Positions 1-7,650 of a stretch of DNA of 36,710 nt are shown here, in pieces (position 1 is the stretch's first letter; each line of letters opens with the position of its first letter). The notes below the pieces were generated by a model. It saw only the letters and a list, made by a program, of their open reading frames with translations, did no database searches and had not been told where the DNA came from. Position numbers and translations under genes: made by a program. The stretch is from Anaerolineae bacterium (lineage in GTDB: Bacteria > Chloroflexota > Anaerolineae > J102): the NCBI GenBank assembly GCA_011371305.1, contig DRQW01000213.1, forward strand, positions 1 through 36,710, in the 5' to 3' direction.

Positions 1-207
1 ATTGCAAAATTCGAAAGCTGAACCGGTCCAGGACGGTCGGTTCCACGGGCACAGAGGAGGTCTGATGTTGTTCGGAAGACATGGCGCGTTCACCAGTGGG
101 CAGGGGCCAGAAGAGAAGAGGGGGCGTATTCGAAGAACGGCAGCCATGCAGGGGGGTATTGAAAAAGGATATCTCACCCCAAGGGGCGAAGGCGAAAGGA
201 ATGAAAG

Positions 208-241
208 GATGTAGGTGGCAGATAGGGAGGTTTGCAGGTAG
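208..241. repeat. Degenerate module B fragment
   Basis: GATGTAGGTGGCAGATAGGGAGGTTTGCAGGTAG, just downstream of the kinase stop codon. Confidence 0.35.
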
Positions 242-254
242 TAGCCTTGTCGCC

Positions 255-1967
255 TCAAACCTTTGGATTGGTCCAAGGCGTATAATCTTCTAAGATGGAT
301 CCGCCGATGAATTCGCGCAGAATGGAATCGGAAGGCACATGGTCCGCTTCGGCGGGCAAGAACCAGCGCAAAAGTGAAAGCAAACGCTTTGCCTCGATCC
401 ATTCATGGGTCTCGGGTTCGATCTGACGCAGTAAGGGAATGACCAACGGCTGAAGCACCGCGAGCTCATAGGGAAGCGCGGAGTTAAACATGACATCCGC
501 TTCATCCTGGAAGGGGAAAATCCATTTGCGTTCCCCGCGGCGTACACTTTCCCAGCGGGCGATGGTTTCGGCCGCAGAGTACCCGCGGCTGCGCGCGTCC
601 CGCACGATCCGGCGGATGAGCCGGACGTCGGTGGTGGAGATGCGGTTGTAGCGATCTAAGTTGAGCTGGGCCAGATCGCTCACATAGATGCGATAGCAAA
701 CGCGGCGGTCCACCTGCGGCAACAGGTCGGGGTTCAACGCGTGGATGCCTTCGATGATGAGGATGTGGTTGGGTGAGATGCGCACCCGTTGGCCCGGCCG
801 ACGCTGGCCCGTGGCGAAATCAAACTCGGGCAGTATCACCTCCTTCCCCGCGATCAGTTCGTTGATCTGCTGGTTGAGATAGGCGATATCCACCGCGTAC
901 AGGGATTCGAAATCGTAGTCTCCGTTCTCGTCTCGGGGGGTGTGTTCCCGATCGACGAAGTAATTGTCCACGCTGATGGGCATCGGGCGCAGGCCCACGG
1001 CCAGCAAACGCACGGCCAATCGCCGGGCAAATGTGGTCTTTCCCGAAGAAGACGGCCCTGCAATCAGGATGACGCGCACCCGATTCCGTTGCTGCTCGAT
1101 ATCATCTGCGATCTCGCTGATGCGCTGTTCGTGCAGGGCTTCGGAAACCAGGATGGCTTCGGTGAGCCGATCCGATTCGATGAGCTCATTCAGGCCGGCC
1201 ACATTGCGGATGCCCAACCGCCGCAGCCAGTTGCTGTATTGGGTAAAGACCTCGTACAGCGGCGTGGGGGGCTGATAGGGCTGAATGACCGTGGGATGAT
1301 TCTGGCGGGGGAAGCGCAACAGAAACCCGCCATCCGCGGGTTCGATGCGGAAATAGCGCAGGTAGCCCGTGCTCGGGGCCATGTAACCGTGGAAGTAGTC
1401 CTTGGTGCCTAGCAATTCATAGATGATCAGGTCGGGTTTGCGGCGTTGCTTGAGCAGGGCGAGCTTTTCCTCATCGCCGGCCTCTTCAAAGATGCGAATG
1501 GCTTCCTCAATGGGCACGCGTCGGCGCCGGATGGGCAGATTGGCTTCGACGGTTTCAACCATGCGTTGTTCCAACTGGTGGAGCTCGTCGAGCGAAAAGG
1601 GCTCGCGGCCTTCCACCCGGCAATAGTACCCCCCGTTGACCGTGGAATGTTCCACATACACCTGGGCGTTGGGGAAAAGCTGATTAGCCACCGCGATCAT
1701 CATAAAGGTGAGGGAGCGGCGATAGATGCGGGCGCCGTCTGCCGTGTTGAGCCGAATTAAACTGGCCTGGCCATCACGGAAAATCGGCCGCGCGAGTTCG
1801 GTCAATTTGTTGTCCACAATGGCCGCGATCGCGTCGGGGCCGGGATCCTTCGCGGTGGCGGCCAATACGAACTCCTCCAGGGGGGTGCCCACAGGCCCGG
1901 CAAAAACCCGGCCATCCTCGAATGTAATACGCACGTCGCGGCGCGGTTGTGCTGGTTGTACTTTCAT
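255..1967 (-). CDS. Nucleoside (uridine) kinase family protein with N-terminal TGS/ThrRS-like region
   Basis: P-loop GPSSSGKTTFARRLAVRLLAVGL followed by uridine kinase/PRK-like motifs (SVDNYFVDREHTPRDENGDYDFESLYAVD, EGIHALNPDL). N-terminus resembles TGS plus ThrRS second additional domain. Start placed at MKVQPAQPRR (1967) rather than the 2381 ORF start, which reads through a repeat. Confidence 0.85.
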   Translation of the reverse strand: MKVQPAQPRRDVRITFEDGRVFAGPVGTPLEEFVLAATAKDPGPDAIAAIVDNKLTELARPIFRDGQASLIRLNTADGARIYRRSLTFMMIAVANQLFPNAQVYVEHSTVNGGYYCRVEGREPFSLDELHQLEQRMVETVEANLPIRRRRVPIEEAIRIFEEAGDEEKLALLKQRRKPDLIIYELLGTKDYFHGYMAPSTGYLRYFRIEPADGGFLLRFPRQNHPTVIQPYQPPTPLYEVFTQYSNWLRRLGIRNVAGLNELIESDRLTEAILVSEALHEQRISEIADDIEQQRNRVRVILIAGPSSSGKTTFARRLAVRLLAVGLRPMPISVDNYFVDREHTPRDENGDYDFESLYAVDIAYLNQQINELIAGKEVILPEFDFATGQRRPGQRVRISPNHILIIEGIHALNPDLLPQVDRRVCYRIYVSDLAQLNLDRYNRISTTDVRLIRRIVRDARSRGYSAAETIARWESVRRGERKWIFPFQDEADVMFNSALPYELAVLQPLVIPLLRQIEPETHEWIEAKRLLSLLRWFLPAEADHVPSDSILREFIGGSILEDYTPWTNPKV

Positions 1968-2046
1968 GACATCATTTCTCAGGGGATGAATTTGCGGATC
2001 ATCAATCATACGCCAAATCCGACCGGGGTGCAACATCTTCATGGGC

Positions 2047-2254
2047 GCCTGTTCCGAAAATAGTGTTAGTAAGCCTGAACCGGGAAACCAGTAGACCGGT
2101 AGACCGGTAGACCAGTAGACCAGTAGACCGGTAGACCGGGTGGGGGAATGCTCGGCCCGGTTTCCTTGGTTTCCTGGTTTCCTGGTATCCCGGGCTACCG
2201 CCACAATGCACAGGCCACCTGCCACCTGCCACTTGCAAACCTGCATGCTTGCAT
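2047..2254. repeat. Composite intergenic repeat: junction terminus + module A (GTAGACCR)6 hairpin + half module B
   Basis: CTGTTCCGAAAATAGTGTTAGTAA, six tandem octamers GTAGACCR (2091-2138), conserved loop, GGTTTCCT-type arm, then GCCACCTGCCACCTGCCACTTGC. Confidence 0.85.
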
Positions 2255-2333
2255 CTGCCGTGGCATGGGATTTTCCAGCCCGCTGGCAATGGCTTGGGCT
2301 CGTACATTTCATCTTCTGTGAACCAACGCGATT

Positions 2334-2362
2334 TTGGCATGGATGCACCTCAGTGCTATAAT
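2334..2362 (+). promoter_or_regulatory. Sigma70-type promoter for secG
   Basis: TTGGCA (2334-2339), 17-nt spacer, TATAAT (2357-2362), followed by a GGAGG RBS at ~2384. Confidence 0.7.
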
Positions 2363-2396
2363 ACCTTGCTGCTGATTTCATCTGGAGGAAACTACT

Positions 2397-2618
2397 TTGG
2401 CTACCTTTCTTTTAATCGCCCTCATCATCCTTGGCATTGCCCTCACCGCGCTTATCGTCTTTCAAACTCAAAACAGCGGTGCGGGGAGCGTATTTGGCAG
2501 TGATACTACCGTCTATCGCACCCGCCGCGGCCTGGAAAAGACCCTCTTCCAGGCAACCATCGTGCTCAGCATCATCTTCGTCTTGCTGACGATGATCACG
2601 GTGCGGGTCGTGGGTTGA
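2397..2618 (+). CDS. secG: Preprotein translocase subunit SecG
   Basis: 73 aa, two hydrophobic segments, FQTQNSGAGSVFGS motif typical of SecG; TTG start with GGAGG upstream. Confidence 0.85.
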   Translation: MATFLLIALIILGIALTALIVFQTQNSGAGSVFGSDTTVYRTRRGLEKTLFQATIVLSIIFVLLTMITVRVVG

Positions 2619-2668
2619 TCGCGCCAGCGCGCCATCCCAATTACCATCCTTTCCCCCAGGCATAGCCA

Positions 2669-4363
2669 TTGAGTCGTCATGTCCGTTGGCAGGCGGTGAT
2701 GGCCCTTCTGGGCATCCTGTTGGTCATCGCCCTGCTCAGCTATGTAACCTATTCTTACACCTCCCAGGAGACGCCCGCTCGGGGAGGCGTTTTCATCGAA
2801 GGGGTCGCGGGCAATCCCCAATACATCAACCCGATCTTGTGTCAATATAATGAAGTGGATCGGGATCTGTGCGCGCTGATCTTCAACGGCTTGTTGAAGC
2901 TGGATGAGAACGGGGAATGGCAACCCGATCTGGCCGAAAGCTGGGAAGTGGGGCCCAACAGCGATGTTTATACCTTCACCTTGCGCAGCGACATCCGCTG
3001 GCATGATGGATTGCGCATCACGGCAGACGACGTCATCTTCACTGTGCAATTGCTGCAGGACCCCGATCTGCCCGTTTTGCCCGACCTGGCCAACCTCTGG
3101 CGCTCGGTCATCGCGGCCAAAATCGATGACCGCACGGTGGTTTTTCGGCTGTCTCAGCCCTATGCCGCCTTCCCCGACTATGTCACCATCCGCTGGTTCG
3201 GTGTGATTCCCAAACACTATTGGGAACGCTACGACCCTGCGGAGATTCCCAATGCGCAACTCAACACCCAACCCATCGGCAGTGGGCGGTTCAAGCTGGT
3301 GGAAATCGACAGCCAGCACGTGCGGTTGGAGCCCGTCGTCCAGCAGTTCGACGAAGCCCCCTATCTGGACGCACTGGAATTCCGTTTCTTCCCCGATTAC
3401 CCCAGCATTCTGGCCGCGGCCGAAGCGGGCGAAGTCCACGGCATCAGCCGTATCCTCCCCGAATTCCAGCGCCAGGCCGAGGCCATTCCCGACCTCCAGC
3501 TTTTCACCTCGCCCATGCCCGGCTACACCATGGTGCTTTTCAACTTCGATGCAGCCGAAGCACCCTTCCTCGCGGAACAGCCTGTGCGACAGGCCCTGGC
3601 GTATGGGTTAAACCGACAAAAACTGCTGGAAGAGATCATCCCGGGGGTGGGCCAACTGGCCGATAGCCCCATGCTGCCCAACACCTGGGCCTATAACCCC
3701 GACATCCCCCGCTATCCCTACGATCCCGACAAAGCCATGGCCTTGCTGGAAGAAGCAGGCTGGGTGGATGAAAACCAAGATGGCGTGCGGGAAAAGGATG
3801 GCCAGCCCCTCACCTTCACCATCCTCAGCGATGATGCCCCCCATTCCATCGCTGTCACCCAGGCTTTGGTCCAGGATTGGGCACGTATCGGCGTCAAAGC
3901 CATCCCCCAGCCCGTGTCCTTTACGGGCATGGTTACCGATTTCCTGGTGCCCCGTGCTTTCGACGCGGCCCTGGTCTCGCTGGAACTCTACGGTGATCCC
4001 GACCCCTATCCCCTGTGGCACTCCTCTCAGATCAGCCCGAAGGGGCAAAACTTCGGTGGCTGGCAGCATCGTGAAGCAGACATCCTCATGGAACAGGCCC
4101 GTCTCACCAGCGACCGCGGCACCCGCAAACAATTCTACGATGAATTTCAGCGCATCTTCGCCACCGAACTGCCCGCCCTGCTGATCTACTACCCCCTCTA
4201 CACCTATGGCGCCTCCACCGCGGTCCATAACATGGAAGTCGGGCGGCTCAACGAACCCGCGGACCGATTCAATACCTTCGCCCGGTGGTATATCAACACC
4301 CGCAAGACCACCCGCGTGGAACGACGTACATTGGATCTTGACAAACTTTCGGGATCAGAGTAA
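2669..4363 (+). CDS. ABC transporter substrate-binding protein, family 5 (peptide/oligopeptide type)
   Basis: N-terminal hydrophobic segment; SBP_bac_5-like motifs (GLLKLDENGEWQPDLAESWEV, TFTLRSDIRWHDGLRITADDVIFT, AYGLNRQKLLEEI). Confidence 0.85.
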   Translation: MSRHVRWQAVMALLGILLVIALLSYVTYSYTSQETPARGGVFIEGVAGNPQYINPILCQYNEVDRDLCALIFNGLLKLDENGEWQPDLAESWEVGPNSDVYTFTLRSDIRWHDGLRITADDVIFTVQLLQDPDLPVLPDLANLWRSVIAAKIDDRTVVFRLSQPYAAFPDYVTIRWFGVIPKHYWERYDPAEIPNAQLNTQPIGSGRFKLVEIDSQHVRLEPVVQQFDEAPYLDALEFRFFPDYPSILAAAEAGEVHGISRILPEFQRQAEAIPDLQLFTSPMPGYTMVLFNFDAAEAPFLAEQPVRQALAYGLNRQKLLEEIIPGVGQLADSPMLPNTWAYNPDIPRYPYDPDKAMALLEEAGWVDENQDGVREKDGQPLTFTILSDDAPHSIAVTQALVQDWARIGVKAIPQPVSFTGMVTDFLVPRAFDAALVSLELYGDPDPYPLWHSSQISPKGQNFGGWQHREADILMEQARLTSDRGTRKQFYDEFQRIFATELPALLIYYPLYTYGASTAVHNMEVGRLNEPADRFNTFARWYINTRKTTRVERRTLDLDKLSGSE

Positions 4364-4366
4364 AAT
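4338..4366 (+). promoter_or_regulatory. Promoter for tRNA-Leu embedded in the 3' end of the upstream CDS
   Basis: TTGACA (4338-4343), 17-nt spacer, TAAAAT (4361-4366); the upstream stop codon TAA (4361-4363) is the first half of the -10. Confidence 0.65.
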
Positions 4367-4390
4367 GAACTTGCTCAATGGATAAAGATT

Positions 4391-4474
4391 GCCGATGTGG
4401 CGGAACTGGCAGACGCGCTGCGTTCAGGGCGCAGTGGGCATAGGCCCGTGGGGGTTCGAATCCCTCCATCGGCA
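4391..4474 (+). tRNA. tRNA-Leu (anticodon CAG)
   Basis: 7-bp acceptor stem GCCGATG/CATCGGC, long variable arm, anticodon stem-loop CTGCG-TTCAGGG-CGCAG, T-loop GGTTCGAATCC. Confidence 0.95.
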
Positions 4475-4477
4475 CTG

Positions 4478-4505
4478 AAACCCCGTTGCAAAACGGGGTT
4501 TTTTG
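4478..4505 (+). terminator. Rho-independent terminator after tRNA-Leu
   Basis: AAACCCCGTTGCAAAACGGGGTTTTTTG hairpin with T-run. Confidence 0.9.
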
Positions 4506-4523
4506 TTCCCCTTGCCCCTTTGT

Positions 4524-4552
4524 TTGTCAAAATCTTCAGACCGCGCTACAAT
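4524..4552 (+). promoter_or_regulatory. Sigma70-type promoter for the FtsB/DivIC-like gene
   Basis: TTGTCA (4524-4529), 17-nt spacer, TACAAT (4547-4552). Confidence 0.6.
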
Positions 4553-4642
4553 CATGCTAGCGCTGGATGCTTCCTCCCCCGCCCGCCCTCATCTCACCAG
4601 GGTTCGTATGAGGGCAACGCCAACCTTTCCCCCAAATGACCA

Positions 4643-5056
4643 ATGGCCCGGCAATCAGCTCCCCAAAAACAAATCATCACGACCCGCCAGATCGTCATTG
4701 TGCTGGCCATTTTCATGCTCAGCGTATTTGCTTTCAAATACGCCCAAAATGTCCTGCGCATCCGCGCGGCGCAAAACACCCTGGCTGAATTGGGATTGGC
4801 AGTCGAAGACGTGAAAGCGCAACAGGCCGCGGCCGATGCAAGCCTGGTGAACGGCCTCTCGCCAGCCGCGCTCGATGTTTTCGCCAAACAGGAGATGGGA
4901 TGGGTTAAAGATGGCGAGGAGGTGTATGTCAACCTGGCCCCCGCCCAGGCCACGGACGATGCAAACGATCTCTCTCCGGAGGAGGAACACACGCCGGAAC
5001 AGGGGGAAGCGAACACGCCGAACTGGCGATTGTGGCTGGCTTTGGTTTGGGATTAG
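4643..5056 (+). CDS. Septum formation initiator (FtsB/DivIC/FtsL-like) membrane protein
   Basis: Short cytoplasmic N-terminus, single TM (IVIVLAIFMLSVFAF), coiled coil, then DVFAKQEMGWVKDGEEVYVNL, reminiscent of the DivIC ARxELGxVKPGE motif. Confidence 0.65.
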   Translation: MARQSAPQKQIITTRQIVIVLAIFMLSVFAFKYAQNVLRIRAAQNTLAELGLAVEDVKAQQAAADASLVNGLSPAALDVFAKQEMGWVKDGEEVYVNLAPAQATDDANDLSPEEEHTPEQGEANTPNWRLWLALVWD

Positions 5057-5065
5057 AAACGATGG

Positions 5066-5683
5066 TCAGTTCCCTTGGGGGCTCAGCCAGTGCGCGATGG
5101 CCTGGAGATAGTTCATGGGTTGCAGGCCCGAAAGGCGCGAGGCAAGCCCTTCGTAGGCCCGGGCCAGCACCGCAAGGCGTTCGTGCTCCAAACTCACGGT
5201 TTCCTGCACCCGGGGCTGACGGAGGCGCGTCCATTCCACCAGCACCTCGTCGCCCGAAGGCAGTCGCCACCGGCTGAGACGGCGTTGTTTCATGACGAGG
5301 ACCTGATGCACCGGGGGATGGGCGCGGGCGAGAAGGGCCAGAAAGGCGTCTCGGTCCACAGGATGCGTGGGAAGCTCGGGCAAGCGCACGTCCAGCAGGA
5401 TTTCTACCTGCCGCAGGTGCTCGGGCGCCATGGGAAAGGGCAAAACTTCGTCCGGGTCCTCCAACCAGCGTTCAAACATGCCCTCGCGGGCGAGAAAACG
5501 CTTGAATTTCAGCGCGTTGTAGCGTAGTTTGACGTTGTGGCGACAGGTTGGTGTCCACAAATAGGTGTCGTGCAATTCGTTGTCGGTGGTTGGGAGATAG
5601 GATGGCAGGGTGTGGAACCAGGCCCGGAAGGTGGCCGTAGTCTGGCCGAAGCCTCGCCATTCCCAATGATCGCCAAAAGGCAT
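5066..5683 (-). CDS. Uncharacterised protein, possibly CYTH-like
   Basis: 205-aa ORF starting 2 nt after the folP stop. HWEWRGFG...DTYLWTPTCRHNVKLRYNALKFKRFL has the alternating charged-strand pattern of CYTH-like tunnels. Confidence 0.6.
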   Translation of the reverse strand: MPFGDHWEWRGFGQTTATFRAWFHTLPSYLPTTDNELHDTYLWTPTCRHNVKLRYNALKFKRFLAREGMFERWLEDPDEVLPFPMAPEHLRQVEILLDVRLPELPTHPVDRDAFLALLARAHPPVHQVLVMKQRRLSRWRLPSGDEVLVEWTRLRQPRVQETVSLEHERLAVLARAYEGLASRLSGLQPMNYLQAIAHWLSPQGN

Positions 5684-5685
5684 CG

Positions 5686-6591
5686 CTACCCCTCCTGGCG
5701 TCGTACGATGGCATCGGTCATGCGCGCGACCCGGACATTGATGCGCACATCATGGACGCGCACAATATCCGCGCCCCGATCAATGCCGATGGCGGTGATG
5801 GCCGCGGTGCCTTCGGCCCGTTCATCGGGGGGCAGGTCCAGGGTATAACCGATGAACGACTTTCGACTCGCGCCCAACAGCAAAGGATATCCCATCGCCT
5901 TGATGGCATCCAGCCGGTGGATGAGCTCCAGATTTTGGTCCACGGTCTTGCCAAACCCCAAACCTGGGTCCAGGATAATCCGATCATCCGCAATCCCCGC
6001 GCGATGTGCGATGTCCAGGCAGATTCCCAGCTCCCGTTTCACATCTTCGATGAGGTCCTGATAATCCACGCCCACATAGCGTCCGCCCAGCCTGGGATCG
6101 ATGGTTGCGTGCCTGGGATTGGAGCGGTTGTGCATGAGGATCACGGGCGCGTTCGCGTCGGCCACCACCCTGGCCATGGCCGGGTCCAGCCGCAACCCCC
6201 ACACATCATTGACGATATCCGCGCCCGCGGCCAGGGCGGCCTCGGCCACCACCGCTTTGCTGGTATCGATGGAGATGATCGCGTCGGTCTCGGCCCGCAG
6301 CGCGCGCACCACCGGGATCACCCGTCGCAATTCCTCTTCCGCGGGCACGGGCTGTGCTCCTGGCCGGGTGCTTTCCCCACCCACATCGAGGATATCCGCG
6401 CCTTCGGCCAGCATTTGCCGGGCCCGGGCCAGGGCCGCGGCCACCCGGTCCCCTTCCTGCAAAAGCCCATCCCCCGAGAAACTATCGGGTGTGACATTGA
6501 GGATGCCCATGATGTAGGTGCGGCGACCCCAATGGAAGGTGACATCACGTATGGTGAGGGTTTTTGAGATGGTAGGGATATGTGACGACAT
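5686..6591 (-). CDS. folP: Dihydropteroate synthase
   Basis: MGILNVTPDSFSGDG, DILDVGGESTRPGA, ISIDTSKAVVAEAAL, ILDPGLGFGKT, LLGASRKSFIG motifs. Start at MSSHIPT. Confidence 0.95.
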   Translation of the reverse strand: MSSHIPTISKTLTIRDVTFHWGRRTYIMGILNVTPDSFSGDGLLQEGDRVAAALARARQMLAEGADILDVGGESTRPGAQPVPAEEELRRVIPVVRALRAETDAIISIDTSKAVVAEAALAAGADIVNDVWGLRLDPAMARVVADANAPVILMHNRSNPRHATIDPRLGGRYVGVDYQDLIEDVKRELGICLDIAHRAGIADDRIILDPGLGFGKTVDQNLELIHRLDAIKAMGYPLLLGASRKSFIGYTLDLPPDERAEGTAAITAIGIDRGADIVRVHDVRINVRVARMTDAIVRRQEG

Positions 6592-6651
6592 GAGCTTATC
6601 CTGTAAACGGTGGGATCGTATCAAAGCTGGCGGCATGAGTGATGCTTCGTT

Positions 6652-6784
6652 GATACCGATGAAAATGCCTCGCTATGTAGCCCAGGAAACCAGGAAACCA
6701 GGGAAACCGGGCCGATTCGCTCCTCCACCCGGTCTACTGGTCTACCCGGTTTCCCGGTCTACCGAAATCTATTTTCAAAGCAGG
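6652..6784. repeat. Module A repeat bounded by GATACCGATGAAAAT and ATTTTCAAAGCAGG
   Basis: GGAAACCA tandem arm, loop CCGGGCCGATTCGCTCCTCCACCCGG, GGTCTACY arm, ATTTTC terminus overlapping the end of rsmE. Confidence 0.85.
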
Positions 6785-7501
6785 CCGATCCAACTCGCCC
6801 AGGGCAGCCATGACCAGCGCGACCATGACGATGGCCGCGGTTTCGGTACGAAGGATGCGTGGCCCCAGAGTGACCGCGACCACGCCCGCGGCTTGCGCCT
6901 CGGCCACTTCGTCGGGGTCAAAGCCACCCTCAGGGCCGATGAACAGGGTCACGGGCCAGGTAACCCGGCCCAGGGCCTGCCCCACGGGCATCTGCGCCAG
7001 GGTGGAAGGCATCAGGGCAAAGCCGCGGGCCTGGGCCAGGGCTTGGGCCAGGGGAATGGGATCGAGGAGGCGGGGCAGGCGGCCGCGGCCACTTTGCTCC
7101 GCGGCCTCGCGGATGATACGGCGCCATCGCTCCCAACGGCCCGCGCCCGGGGTGCGGCGGACCGTGCGGCGGGTGATGATGGGCTGGAAGGTGGTGACAC
7201 CCAGTTCCACACCCTTTTGCAACACCCATTCGAATCGCTCGCCCTTGCTGATGGCCGGGCAGAGCATCAGTTCGCCCGCGGGCTCACCCGTCGCGGGCAT
7301 GCGCGCACGAATGCGACCGATGGCCCGTTGCTTTCCTACCTCCACCAAAGTGACCCGAAACGCCCGGCCTTTTCCATCCAATGCCATCACCTCCTGGCCG
7401 GGCTGCAGCCGCAAGACCACGCGCAATTGTCGCGCGAGGTCGGGCGGGAAGTACACAACATCCCCACGAAAAGCATCGGGCGGGAGGAAAAATCGGTGCA
7501 T
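6734..7501 (-). CDS. rsmE: 16S rRNA (uracil1498-N3)-methyltransferase RsmE
   Basis: MHRFFLPPDAF start, SKGERFEWVLQKGVELGVTTFQPI, LFIGPEGGFDPDEV, LGPRILRTETAAI motifs. Last ~16 codons lie inside a repeat element. Confidence 0.93.
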   Translation of the reverse strand: MHRFFLPPDAFRGDVVYFPPDLARQLRVVLRLQPGQEVMALDGKGRAFRVTLVEVGKQRAIGRIRARMPATGEPAGELMLCPAISKGERFEWVLQKGVELGVTTFQPIITRRTVRRTPGAGRWERWRRIIREAAEQSGRGRLPRLLDPIPLAQALAQARGFALMPSTLAQMPVGQALGRVTWPVTLFIGPEGGFDPDEVAEAQAAGVVAVTLGPRILRTETAAIVMVALVMAALGELDRPALKIDFGRPGNRVDQ

Positions 7502-7519
7502 GGGATGAGGTTTCAGTGG

Positions 7520-7645
7520 CGGTTCGCCGATAATGTTCGCAGCTACGGACGAAAATGAGGACACGGATTCACACGGCCTGTGGTCACAGATTTTTCGAAT
7601 TATCCGTGTTTTTCTGTGTTCATCCGTGTTCTATTTTCGGAACAG
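7520..7645. repeat. Module C repeat bounded by GAAAAT and ATTTTCGGAACAG
   Basis: Near-identical by eye to 21443-21539 (shared run TCCGTGTTTTTCTGTGTTCATCCGTGTTCTATTTTC). Confidence 0.85.
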
Positions 7646-7650
7646 CGCGT

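Noticed and set aside
2091-2138. Possible CRISPR array
   Set aside because: Octamer units are contiguous with no unique spacers and no cas genes nearby; this is a short tandem repeat within a hairpin arm.
2002-2340. ORFs rich in RKPGNQ/VYRSTGL/CKWQVAGGRW
   Set aside because: Read-through of low-complexity repeat modules; found in several frames, no homology-like features.
1968-2381. N-terminal ~138-aa extension of the 708-aa kinase ORF
   Set aside because: It is a translation of the intergenic repeat (STGLLVYWSTGLPVYW...) and runs through the secG promoter region; the real start is MKVQPAQ at 1967.
4397-4639. 80-aa ORF MAELADALRSGRSGHRPVGVRIPPSALK
   Set aside because: It is the tRNA-Leu gene translated in frame, not a protein.
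5752-6567. 271-aa plus-strand ORF opposite folP
   Set aside because: Antisense shadow of the well-supported folP gene.
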